Shown here: in pieces, positions 6,995 through 14,448 of the stretch
Position numbering within the stretch: the stretch's first letter is position 1
Layout: each line of letters starts with the position of its first letter
From: an uncultured Mitsuokella sp.
Lineage (GTDB): Bacteria; Bacillota; Negativicutes; Selenomonadales; Selenomonadaceae
Direction of reading: 5' to 3'
DNA length: 26,601 nt
Assembly (NCBI GenBank): GCA_900770895.1
Contig: CAAGMF010000060.1
Coordinates: 1 to 26,601 of the forward strand
Position numbers and translations under genes: made by a program
Notes under the pieces: model-generated
The model's input: the letters and a program-made list of their open reading frames with translations, nothing else
What the model was told of the DNA's origin: nothing
Database searches by the model: none

Positions 6995-7609
6995 TCACTC
7001 AACTCCTACCGCATTCATTATCGTTTCCAGCGAGCCAGGGTCCGGTACGAGGAAGAAGTGGCCATTGATGCCGTCATCCTCGGACAGGAACTCGGTCTCT
7101 ATGACAAGCGCCTGATCACCCATGGTGCCCAGCTGTACCAGGACAACGTTCAATATTGCTCCCGCCATGTCCATGGCCAGAGCCGGTATGGACGGCAACA
7201 TGGATATATTCGTGAACGTGTAAAAAGCGTTGAGATAGGCTCCCGCCAGTATATTGCCGATCTCCATGAGCGCTGATTCGTCCATGAAGTCGAGCTTGTT
7301 CGTCGCACCGTGGGGCTTGCCCATCAGTGTATCGACCAGATAGTATGCACTCTGCTGCGGCAACAGGAAAAGTATGTTGCCCGGTGCCTTGCCATAGACG
7401 CGCAGGAACACACCTACGACGATGGTGTCCGGGCCACCTACCAGATCTGGCACCATATCGAGTGGCACCAGGGATACCTTTGGCACATTCATATCTATGC
7501 GCCGATTGATCACCTGCGACAAGGCCGTCGCCGAGTTGCCGGCGCCGACATTGCCGATTTCCCGTAGGGCATCGAGCTGAACGTCATTCAATGAAAATTC
7601 ATCAGACAT
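6995..7609 (-). CDS. cheC: CheY-P phosphatase CheC
   Basis: 204 aa, matching family length. CheC dephosphorylates CheY-P and acts in adaptation together with CheD. Both phosphatase motifs are intact: the first around E17/N20 (LDALREIGNVGAGN) and the second around E116/N119 (ESALMEIGNILAG), so the protein should be a two-site active enzyme. The start at ATG 7609 follows GAGGTG at good spacing; the ORF is open a few codons earlier. It is directly followed by cheD (one-base gap), as expected for interacting partners. Upstream lies an unusual 109-base gap to cheW that holds inverted repeats. Confidence 0.96.
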   Translation of the reverse strand: MSDEFSLNDVQLDALREIGNVGAGNSATALSQVINRRIDMNVPKVSLVPLDMVPDLVGGPDTIVVGVFLRVYGKAPGNILFLLPQQSAYYLVDTLMGKPHGATNKLDFMDESALMEIGNILAGAYLNAFYTFTNISMLPSIPALAMDMAGAILNVVLVQLGTMGDQALVIETEFLSEDDGINGHFFLVPDPGSLETIMNAVGVE

Positions 7610-7633
7610 ATCTTGACACCTCATTCTGATTCT

Positions 7634-7733
7634 TCAATCCACATCGATATCGGCAGAAGCAGGACAAGCCATCAGGGCGTGGATTGATTTCCTACGGATG
7701 AGAGATAATCCTGTTTCGCTCCCCGCCAGGGGA
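7634..7733 (-). other. Structured cheW-cheC intergenic region
   Basis: This is the longest gap inside the che gene block. Directly after the cheW stop the RNA can form TCCCC-TGGC-GGGGA (7732-7719) or the competing ATAATCC...GGATTAT (7735-7729 with 7711-7705). Further on, TCAATCCAC (7687-7679) pairs perfectly with GTGGATTGA (7642-7634) across a 36-base loop. There is no T-tract after either hairpin, so termination is not supported. A 19-base string at 7724-7706 resembles the conserved 16S rRNA helix-24 region (see findings). Confidence 0.45.
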
Positions 7734-8201
7734 TTATTTTGCTTCTTTAGGCAGGCCGAGGATCTCGCGCAGATTGAGCATGATGATGAGACGGCCGTCT
7801 ATATTGCCGATACCTGAGATATATTTGATATCCTTCTCATTTATGGCTTTCTTCGTGTCGATCGGCTTGCTGTTGATGGTCAGTACCTCGGTCACTGCAT
7901 CTACGAGCATGCCCACGAGCAAGTCATCGACATTTACCGTTATGATACGGGTGCTGTCTGTATACTCAGACTCTGCCAGTCCCAGGCGCTGTTTCAGGTC
8001 GATCACCGGCAGCACGGAACCACGCAGGTTTATGACACCTTTGATGAAATCTGCGGAAAACGGTACGCGCGTGATATCGGTAAGGTTATGGATTTCCTGA
8101 ACATTCAGGATGCTGACACCGTACTCCTCATCGTGGAGCTTGAATGCCACAACCTGGATGCCCTCATCCATAGCCGTATCTTTATTTTCTTCGTTTGCCA
8201 T
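7734..8201 (-). CDS. cheW: Chemotaxis coupling protein CheW
   Basis: 155 aa, a single CheW domain (about 12-150) with two five-stranded barrels. Visible family features are VVAFKLHDEEYGVSILNVQEI near the start, GVINLRGSVLPVIDLKQRLG in the middle and YISGIGNIDGRLIIMLNL near the end. It bridges CheA and chemoreceptors in the membrane-associated array. AGGAGG lies 8 bases before the ATG, and the gene starts 13 bases after the cheA stop, so the two are produced together. No receiver domain is attached, so it is CheW rather than CheV. Confidence 0.97.
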   Translation of the reverse strand: MANEENKDTAMDEGIQVVAFKLHDEEYGVSILNVQEIHNLTDITRVPFSADFIKGVINLRGSVLPVIDLKQRLGLAESEYTDSTRIITVNVDDLLVGMLVDAVTEVLTINSKPIDTKKAINEKDIKYISGIGNIDGRLIIMLNLREILGLPKEAK

Positions 8202-8214
8202 CGTTTTTGCCTCC

Positions 8215-10263
8215 TTACTGAATCATCGTAGCGACATCGAGTATCAGAGCTACGCGGCCATCGCCGAGTACCGTGGCTCCCGAGAACATCTTGAGTCCCG
8301 TGAACAGAGAGCCCAGCGTCTTTATGACGATTTCCTGCTGTCCGATGAGCTTGTCGACTACTATGCCAGCCTTGGCTTCGCCAGCATGAACTACGACTAC
8401 GAATATATCCTCGGCATCCTTGACATGCGGCACCTGCAAGGTCTGCTCCATGCGGATGATCGGGATGATCTCGCCGCGGAGCACGATGACCTCGCGGTTC
8501 TGGACGGTCTTTATATCGGTCGGCTGGATGTTGATCGTGCTGTCGATGGAGCCGAGCGGTATCGCATACATCTCTTCCTGTACCTGGACGAGCATGGCCT
8601 GGATGATGGCCAGCGTGAGCGGCAGCTTGATCTTGAATATCGAGCCCTCATCGATATGGGTCTCGACATCGACGTGGCCGGACAGGGCCTCGATCTTCGA
8701 GCGCACGACATCCATGCCGACGCCACGGCCCGAGATGTCGCTGATCTTCTCGGCTGTCGAGAAGCCCGGCAGGAATATGAGACGGACGGCATCTGCGTCG
8801 TCGAGCTTGTCAGCCTCTTCCTGGGTGATCATGCCCTTTTCTACAGCCTTGCTGCGGATCTTGTTCGGATCGATGCCGGCACCATCATCAGTGACCATGA
8901 TGACGACATTGTTGCCTTCGTGGCGAGCGATGAGGCCGACCTCACCGGTACGCGGCTTGCCCTTGGCTTCGCGCTCGTCCGGCATCTCGACGCCATGGTC
9001 GCAGGAGTTGCGCAGAAGGTGCATGATCGGATCGCCGATCTCATCGATGACGGTACGATCGAGCTCGGTCTCCTCGCCCTCGATGGTCAGGTTGATCTCC
9101 TTATTGAGTTCCTTCGCTATATCGCGTACCATGCGCGGGAAGCGGTTGAACACGGCACTGACCGGCACCATGCGGACCTTCATGACGATGTTCTGGAGCT
9201 CGGTCGTGACGCGGTCCATCTGCTCGAGCGTCTCTGTGAGCTCCGCCAGGCGATGCGTCTGGCCGATCTGCTCGAGGCGTACTTTGTTGATGACGAGCTC
9301 GCCCATGAGGTTCATGAGCGTATCGAGCTTCTCGATATCGACACGCACCGACTGGCTCTGATGATGATTCTTCTTAGCCTTGTTGGCAGCCGGTTTCTTC
9401 TCCGCCTTGGCAGCTGGTTTCGAGGCTGCCTTAGCGGCCGGTGCCGGAGCTGCGGGAGCCGGGGCAGCCGCTGCTGGCTGGGCCGGTGCCGGAGCTGCAT
9501 CCGGATCTACGACGCTGACCTCTATGCTGTCGATCTCGGATATGGAGTTCAGTGCGTCCTCGACCTGCTTGACCTCGGCCCCGGTCACGAGCAGGATCTC
9601 GAACGAGCGGTCGAATTTCTCCTGCTCGAGGTCTTCCGCCGACGGCACGGACTTTATGACATCGCCCAGCTCATCGAGAGCATTCATGACCATGTACGAG
9701 CGCGCGGATTTCAGCAGGCAGGTCTCAGCCAGCGTGACTTTTACATGGATGCCCTGCAGGCCGGACTCCTTGGCTTTCTTCAGCACATCGATATCGACAT
9801 CGCTGAGAGCGAATGACGGGCCGGCTGGTGCTGCTGCTGCTGCCGCAGCCGGGGCGGCTGCGGCCGGAGCCGGTGCCGGCGTCCCTTTCGATATGGAGCT
9901 GAGTTTCGCGACGAGGTCGGATACATCGACGACATCCTCCGACTCGCCATCACCGACGCTGTTTATCATCTGCTCGAGCGAATCGAGGCACTTGAACAGG
10001 GTATCGAGGATATCCTCGTTTATGTTCAGCTTATCATTGCGGATGAGATCGAGAACATCCTCCATCTCATGCGTGAGTTCCGCAATCTTGTTATAGCCCA
10101 TGGTCGCCGACATGCCCTTCAGAGTATGGGCATTGCGGAATATCTCATTGACTACGTCCTTGTCCTCGCCGTTTTCCTCGATATTCAAGAGCCCGTCATT
10201 CAGAGACTGCAGATGCTCATGCGATTCATCAAGGAACATTCCCATGTACTGATTAGTATCCAT
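8215..10263 (-). CDS. cheA: Chemotaxis histidine kinase CheA
   Basis: 682 aa. Order: P1/Hpt domain (1-120) with the phospho-accepting His46 in NAHTLKGMSATMG; an Ala/Pro linker (about 128-150); a P2-type CheY-binding domain (about 150-252); a second long Ala/Pro/Lys linker (255-300); P3 dimerisation helices (about 305-370); the P4 ATPase with N-box Asn419 (LLRNSCDHGVE), G1 DDGAGID (459-465) and SGRGVGMDVV (511-520); and the P5 CheW-like domain (about 545-682). It autophosphorylates in response to chemoreceptors and donates phosphate to CheY and CheB, both encoded here. GGGGGAATACAA precedes the ATG. All kinase motifs are intact. Confidence 0.98.
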   Translation of the reverse strand: MDTNQYMGMFLDESHEHLQSLNDGLLNIEENGEDKDVVNEIFRNAHTLKGMSATMGYNKIAELTHEMEDVLDLIRNDKLNINEDILDTLFKCLDSLEQMINSVGDGESEDVVDVSDLVAKLSSISKGTPAPAPAAAAPAAAAAAAPAGPSFALSDVDIDVLKKAKESGLQGIHVKVTLAETCLLKSARSYMVMNALDELGDVIKSVPSAEDLEQEKFDRSFEILLVTGAEVKQVEDALNSISEIDSIEVSVVDPDAAPAPAQPAAAAPAPAAPAPAAKAASKPAAKAEKKPAANKAKKNHHQSQSVRVDIEKLDTLMNLMGELVINKVRLEQIGQTHRLAELTETLEQMDRVTTELQNIVMKVRMVPVSAVFNRFPRMVRDIAKELNKEINLTIEGEETELDRTVIDEIGDPIMHLLRNSCDHGVEMPDEREAKGKPRTGEVGLIARHEGNNVVIMVTDDGAGIDPNKIRSKAVEKGMITQEEADKLDDADAVRLIFLPGFSTAEKISDISGRGVGMDVVRSKIEALSGHVDVETHIDEGSIFKIKLPLTLAIIQAMLVQVQEEMYAIPLGSIDSTINIQPTDIKTVQNREVIVLRGEIIPIIRMEQTLQVPHVKDAEDIFVVVVHAGEAKAGIVVDKLIGQQEIVIKTLGSLFTGLKMFSGATVLGDGRVALILDVATMIQ

Positions 10264-10280
10264 TTGTATTCCCCCTATTA

Positions 10281-11489
10281 CTATCTCTTCACAGCCTCGA
10301 CTATGGCTCGAGCTATCAACTCTACTGGCTTGACCTCATCGGCCAGGCCCGCGTCAACTACTGCCTTGGGCATGCCATAGACCACGCAGGTGGCTTCATC
10401 CTGCGCTATGCAGTAGCCGCCGTTAGCCTTGATTTTCTTCATGCCTTCACATCCATCAGATCCCATACCCGTCATTATGACCGATACCAGCTGACGCCCT
10501 ATCGAAGCTACGGAGTCATACATCACATTGACTGCCGGCCGGTGATTGCCAACCGGTGGTTCCTGGCTCAGGGCGATCTTTCTGACACCCCCGGAGCCTT
10601 TCACCCTCATATGATAATTACCTGGAGCTATATATACATGACCAGGCTTTATAACCTCGCCATCCTCTGCCTCTTTGACAGCTATGGCTGATATGTTATT
10701 GAGCCGGTCAGCTAATGCCTTGGTAAAGCCAGCGGGCATGTGCTGGACTACGACGACGCCACACGGCAGGTCGCCCGGCAGCCGCGTTATGACATTCTGG
10801 AGTGCCTGCGGGCCGCCGGTCGATGTGCCGATGGCCACGAGCTTACCGCTACCGCCAGAGCTGCTGTGAACCGCCCGCACTTTTTGCTGTTCTTCCTGCT
10901 GCTTCTGCTCCTTGCGCAGCAGCAGCGGATTCTGCCGCCGGCTGCCGTATGCCGACCCAGCCGGTGCCGATGTACCAGGCGGCGCTGTGGTCGGCGCACG
11001 ATAGCCGTGGCGCTGCGGCAGCTCGATATGCCTGACTCCCGTCGTCCGGGAGGTTCCCATGCTCTCGGCCTTACCACCGGCACGGAATTTATGCACGTGG
11101 GCCCGGGCAGCGTTGCGGCATTTCGTCAGTATCTCAGGCTCTATGCTGTCGATGCGCGATATCGAGGCCCCCGCTTTGCTTATGAAATCGACGGCTCCGA
11201 GCGCCAGCGCCCGGACCGTGGCCTCGGTGCCCTCCTGCGTCAGGCTCGAGAGCATGACGACCGGCAGCGGGCACTCATCCATGATGACAGCCAAAGCGTT
11301 GAGTCCGTCCATGACCGGCATGTTGACATCGAGCGTCAGCAAATCTGGCTTCAGTTCCTTGACTTTCTCTATGGCCTCTTTGCCGTTCCTGGCCGTAGCT
11401 GCGACCTCGAAATCACTCTGCTTCTTAAACAGGTCAGAAAGGACCTTGCGCATAAACGCAGAGTCATCAGCTATAACGACTCGAATCAT
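10281..11489 (-). CDS. cheB: Chemoreceptor methylesterase CheB
   Basis: 402 aa, longer than the usual 350. It has an N-terminal receiver (1-120) with acidic pocket D8/D9, phospho-acceptor D54 (LLTLDVNMPVMDG) and a C-terminal methylesterase domain (about 215-402). The catalytic triad is Ser223 (GTSTGGPQAL), His250 (VVVQHMP) and Asp345 (TGMGSDG). The extra length is a basic, Gln/Pro-rich linker (about 130-213). Phosphorylated CheB removes methyl groups from receptors during adaptation. The partner methyltransferase CheR is not in this window. The gene lies between the PilZ gene and cheA (17-base gap to cheA), and GGGGTG sits 7 bases before the ATG. Confidence 0.97.
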   Translation of the reverse strand: MIRVVIADDSAFMRKVLSDLFKKQSDFEVAATARNGKEAIEKVKELKPDLLTLDVNMPVMDGLNALAVIMDECPLPVVMLSSLTQEGTEATVRALALGAVDFISKAGASISRIDSIEPEILTKCRNAARAHVHKFRAGGKAESMGTSRTTGVRHIELPQRHGYRAPTTAPPGTSAPAGSAYGSRRQNPLLLRKEQKQQEEQQKVRAVHSSSGGSGKLVAIGTSTGGPQALQNVITRLPGDLPCGVVVVQHMPAGFTKALADRLNNISAIAVKEAEDGEVIKPGHVYIAPGNYHMRVKGSGGVRKIALSQEPPVGNHRPAVNVMYDSVASIGRQLVSVIMTGMGSDGCEGMKKIKANGGYCIAQDEATCVVYGMPKAVVDAGLADEVKPVELIARAIVEAVKR

Positions 11490-11536
11490 CCCTGTTCACC
11501 CCATTTATCGAATCATCGGCTGCCAGCCGCGATGCA

Positions 11537-12223
11537 TCACTTATTGAGGATGCCCTTGGCCAGCATTTTGCGTTGTTCGGCGAAAACGTAATGAACGATC
11601 TTGTTGCTCGTCGCGCGAGCTATGAACTCGAATTCCGCTCCTACATGGTAGCGCGGTTCCTCGCCTTCTCCCGAGACGAGCCGGCTCCTTATCACCCTGC
11701 TCATCACATCGATCGTACCTGTTTCAAGGATGTCATTGATCTCCAGGGCTGCCTGCATGCCGGACTTTACTGGCTCACTCATGACGAAGCATATGCCGTT
11801 GCCGCTCAAATCCACGGTCCTGGTATTGATGGCGTTGCTTATGGAGCCATCCTCTGATACGAGACGGACCTTCACCGGCAGATTGACATCGACACGCACG
11901 AACTGGCGGTTCTGGAATCTCTCCACCTGCTCAGGACGACTGACATGCCATACCGGCAGATGCCCCTCGAGTTTTTCAGAGCCCTTGTAAGTGGTGAAGA
12001 AGCGATAGCGGCAGCTGTCGCCTTTGGCCATCCCGAGCAGCCGCTCGCCAGTCCGCGGTATGATCGGAACCCCATGGCGGTCATTCGGCATGCTGACTAC
12101 GAGCTCATCCTGGCTGATTCCCTCGATGCGGCTGGCATAACGAGCATCGTCATCGCCGACGTAGAAATCAATCCGTTGACCTATTTTTAAAACATCCCTT
12201 GATTTTATTAATTCGCCCGCCAT
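11537..12223 (-). CDS. PilZ domain c-di-GMP receptor, YcgR-like
   Basis: 228 aa. The N-terminal domain (about 8-95) matches the YcgR-type flagellar brake N domain, and a PilZ domain follows (about 100-220). Both c-di-GMP-binding motifs are present: RxxxR at 106-110 (RQFVR) and DxSxxG at 138-143 (DLSGNG). YcgR/YpfA/DgrA proteins slow motility when c-di-GMP rises by acting on the motor or stator. The start is ATG 12223 with GGAAGG 9 bases upstream; the frame is open to 12241 where it overlaps the flhG stop region. Its place between flhG and cheB, inside the motility operon, strongly suggests motor control. The FIST-GGDEF enzyme at the window's left end is a plausible source of c-di-GMP, though that link is inference. 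Confidence 0.92.
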   Translation of the reverse strand: MAGELIKSRDVLKIGQRIDFYVGDDDARYASRIEGISQDELVVSMPNDRHGVPIIPRTGERLLGMAKGDSCRYRFFTTYKGSEKLEGHLPVWHVSRPEQVERFQNRQFVRVDVNLPVKVRLVSEDGSISNAINTRTVDLSGNGICFVMSEPVKSGMQAALEINDILETGTIDVMSRVIRSRLVSGEGEEPRYHVGAEFEFIARATSNKIVHYVFAEQRKMLAKGILNK

Positions 12224-12241
12224 AACAAAGTTCCTTCCCAT

Positions 12242-13120
12242 TTAGCGTGAAAAATTGAAAATATGCTGTAAAAAACCGCGCCAGCCCCGCTTTACATGCT
12301 CCGTGCGTCCATAAAGCAGGTTGCTGGCCATGGCCGCTGTGCAGCGCGCCGCCAGCGAACCAGGAGCCCGGACCATGAATGGCACCTGGCTGCGGACCGA
12401 ACGGGGCACGTCGCCATCATCATATATGTAGCCGAGACACCCCACGGACAGGGAGAGAAAGCGCGCTGACGTCTGTTGCAGCTTCGCGACGACTTCGCGG
12501 CTCTCCTCCTCCTCATACACGCGGTTCACGATGAGGCGGATATCAGGCGAATCGGAATACATGCTATAGGCCTTCAGCACGGCATAGGCATCCGTCAAGG
12601 CTGTAGGCTCCGGAGTAGTGACCAGCAGGACCTCGCCAGCGGACAATATGAAATCCATGACATTATGCCCAAGCCCTGCACCAGTATCTATCAATATTAT
12701 ATCAGCTATGCTGTCTATGCCAACTAGTTTTTGCAGCAGGCGCTTCTTATCGAATTCCGACAGGGCGATGGCCTTCTCTATGCCGGAGCCGCCTGCAATG
12801 TAATCGATGCCGCAGTCGGCATGAGTCAGCACGTCGGACAGGCTCACGTCATCATCGAGCAGCTTCAGCAGGTGTCCCCGCGAGCGCGTCCCTAGCAGGA
12901 CATCGACGTTGGCCATGCCGAGATCGGCATCGATGATGAGCACGCGTTTGCCCATAGCATGCAGGGCTATCGCCAGGTTGACCGTTATATTCGTCTTACC
13001 GACGCCGCCCTTGCCACTTGTCACGGCGATGACGCGGGCACCATCATCACCATTTGCTGCCTGACGGCTCACGATCCTGTCGCCAACTATCTGGCGCAAT
13101 CTTGTTGCCTGATCTGCCAT
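12242..13120 (-). CDS. flhG: Flagellar number regulator FlhG (MinD-like ATPase)
   Basis: 292 aa, ParA/MinD family. The DQATRLR sequence at residues 3-9 is the FlhG N-terminal motif (DQAxxLR) that activates the FlhF GTPase. The deviant Walker A follows (SGKGGVGKTN, about 34-43), then IIDADLGMANVD and DTGAGLG. With FlhF it sets flagellar number and position and assists C-ring assembly with FliM/FliY. The C-terminus is basic and hydrophobic (WRGFLQHIFNF), fitting a membrane-targeting helix. The start follows GAGGGA by 5 bases and lies one base past the flhF stop, so the pair is translationally coupled. Isoleucine in its central region is encoded almost only by ATA. Confidence 0.96.
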   Translation of the reverse strand: MADQATRLRQIVGDRIVSRQAANGDDGARVIAVTSGKGGVGKTNITVNLAIALHAMGKRVLIIDADLGMANVDVLLGTRSRGHLLKLLDDDVSLSDVLTHADCGIDYIAGGSGIEKAIALSEFDKKRLLQKLVGIDSIADIILIDTGAGLGHNVMDFILSAGEVLLVTTPEPTALTDAYAVLKAYSMYSDSPDIRLIVNRVYEEEESREVVAKLQQTSARFLSLSVGCLGYIYDDGDVPRSVRSQVPFMVRAPGSLAARCTAAMASNLLYGRTEHVKRGWRGFLQHIFNFSR

Positions 13121-13121
13121 A

Positions 13122-14447
13122 TCATTCCCTCAGCAGCAGGTCGGCCAGCGTCTCTGGCGTGGCCGGCACGATATCGTCCGGCACGCTCTGACCATTCGTC
13201 AGGAAGGCCAGGCCTGTCTCTTTACCTGCGAGCAAATCCACGATAAGTCCATTCGCCATCGTCTCATCCGTCTTCGTGAAGATGACATCATCCGGCTTGC
13301 ATGCAGAAAATTTCTCGAGGATGTCGGCCGCATCGCGCGTCTTCGTCGTAGCGGACAATACGAGGTATTTCTTTATGCTGTTGTTGACGGCGAGCAGGTC
13401 TTTGAGTTCCTGCATCTGCCGCTCATTGTGCTGGCTGCGGCCGGCCGTATCGATGAGCACGAGGTCCTTGTCCCGGTGTTTGTGTATGGCTACCCGCAGC
13501 TCATCCGGCGTATATACGATCTCGAGCGGCAGACCGATGATATCAGAGTATGTCTTCAGCTGCTCGACCGCAGAGATGCGGTAGGTATCAGCCGTTATGA
13601 GCGCCGCCTTTATGCCCTTCTCGAGCACGAAACGGGCCGCGATCTTCGCGAGCGTCGTCGTCTTGCCGACGCCAGTCGGCCCTATGAGTGCCACGACCAG
13701 GGCGCCATCACGGCCAATCTCCATCTGCCCATCGAATCTGAGGGCGCTCCCGAGATACTTCACCAGCGCCGCCTTGGCCTCAGGGTCGAGGCAGTCGCGC
13801 AGCGTAGCCCCCGCCGGCATCTTGGCTGCCATATCCTCGAGTACCGACTCATCGATATCCTGACGGCGCAGTGCCTCCTGCAAGGTGACTTCGTCTGCAG
13901 GCTGATCCTTGCTCATGACCTGGGCCAGCAATGTCTTCATCTGGGCCAGCTCATCCTCGAGCTGCTTGATTTTCTGCTCGTCCTCCGACTTGCTGCCCGC
14001 ATCCATCGGCTTGGCAGCAGCCGTGCTATCCGCAGGTGCCGCCTTCGCTGGCGCAGCTGCTGTACCGGTCTGTGCAGGTGCTGCCGGAGCGATTGGCTCG
14101 CTGGCACGCGGCAGTGGTTTTTCCGGAGCAGGCACCGAATCCTGCGGCCGGCTCACGATGTCCAGTCGCTTATCGGCGCCATTGGTCTTGTACTGATTCA
14201 GTACACTGGGCGGCACGATGGGCTTCACCGGCTGCCCGACAGGCTCACGCCGCCGGCGCGGGCGCTTGTTCTCCGGCTGATCCTCCAGAGCCGCAGTCAC
14301 CTCTACGATCTCATGACTCTTGAGTCCCAGGAAGCCCCCCTCACGATATTTCTTCGTATGCAGGATGACAGCCTCCGAGCCAAGTTCAGCCTTTACTTGC
14401 TCCATGGCTTCTTTCATTGTCGGAGCCTTGAATACTTTTATCTGCAA
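13122..14447 (-). CDS. flhF: SRP-type GTPase FlhF
   Basis: 441 aa. The N-terminal B domain (about 1-60, MQIKVFKAPTMKEAMEQVKA) is followed by a long Pro/Ala/Lys linker (about 65-165), a helical N domain (about 165-240) and the SRP GTPase G domain. Motifs are G1 GPTGVGKTTTLAK, G3 DTAGRSQHN and G4 TKTDE, all intact. FlhF marks the site of flagellar assembly at the membrane, and its GTPase is stimulated by FlhG, encoded next. The start is TTG at 14447, one base after the flhA stop, with GGGGTGGTG about 10 bases upstream. No ATG fits the conserved N-terminus, so TTG is well supported. Confidence 0.96.
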   Translation of the reverse strand: MQIKVFKAPTMKEAMEQVKAELGSEAVILHTKKYREGGFLGLKSHEIVEVTAALEDQPENKRPRRRREPVGQPVKPIVPPSVLNQYKTNGADKRLDIVSRPQDSVPAPEKPLPRASEPIAPAAPAQTGTAAAPAKAAPADSTAAAKPMDAGSKSEDEQKIKQLEDELAQMKTLLAQVMSKDQPADEVTLQEALRRQDIDESVLEDMAAKMPAGATLRDCLDPEAKAALVKYLGSALRFDGQMEIGRDGALVVALIGPTGVGKTTTLAKIAARFVLEKGIKAALITADTYRISAVEQLKTYSDIIGLPLEIVYTPDELRVAIHKHRDKDLVLIDTAGRSQHNERQMQELKDLLAVNNSIKKYLVLSATTKTRDAADILEKFSACKPDDVIFTKTDETMANGLIVDLLAGKETGLAFLTNGQSVPDDIVPATPETLADLLLRE

Positions 14448-14448
14448 C

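Noticed and set aside
8110..9816. Long plus-strand open frame of 568 codons
   Set aside because: It is antisense to cheA, has no recognisable domain and biased composition, and reflects the third-base GC preference of the real gene.
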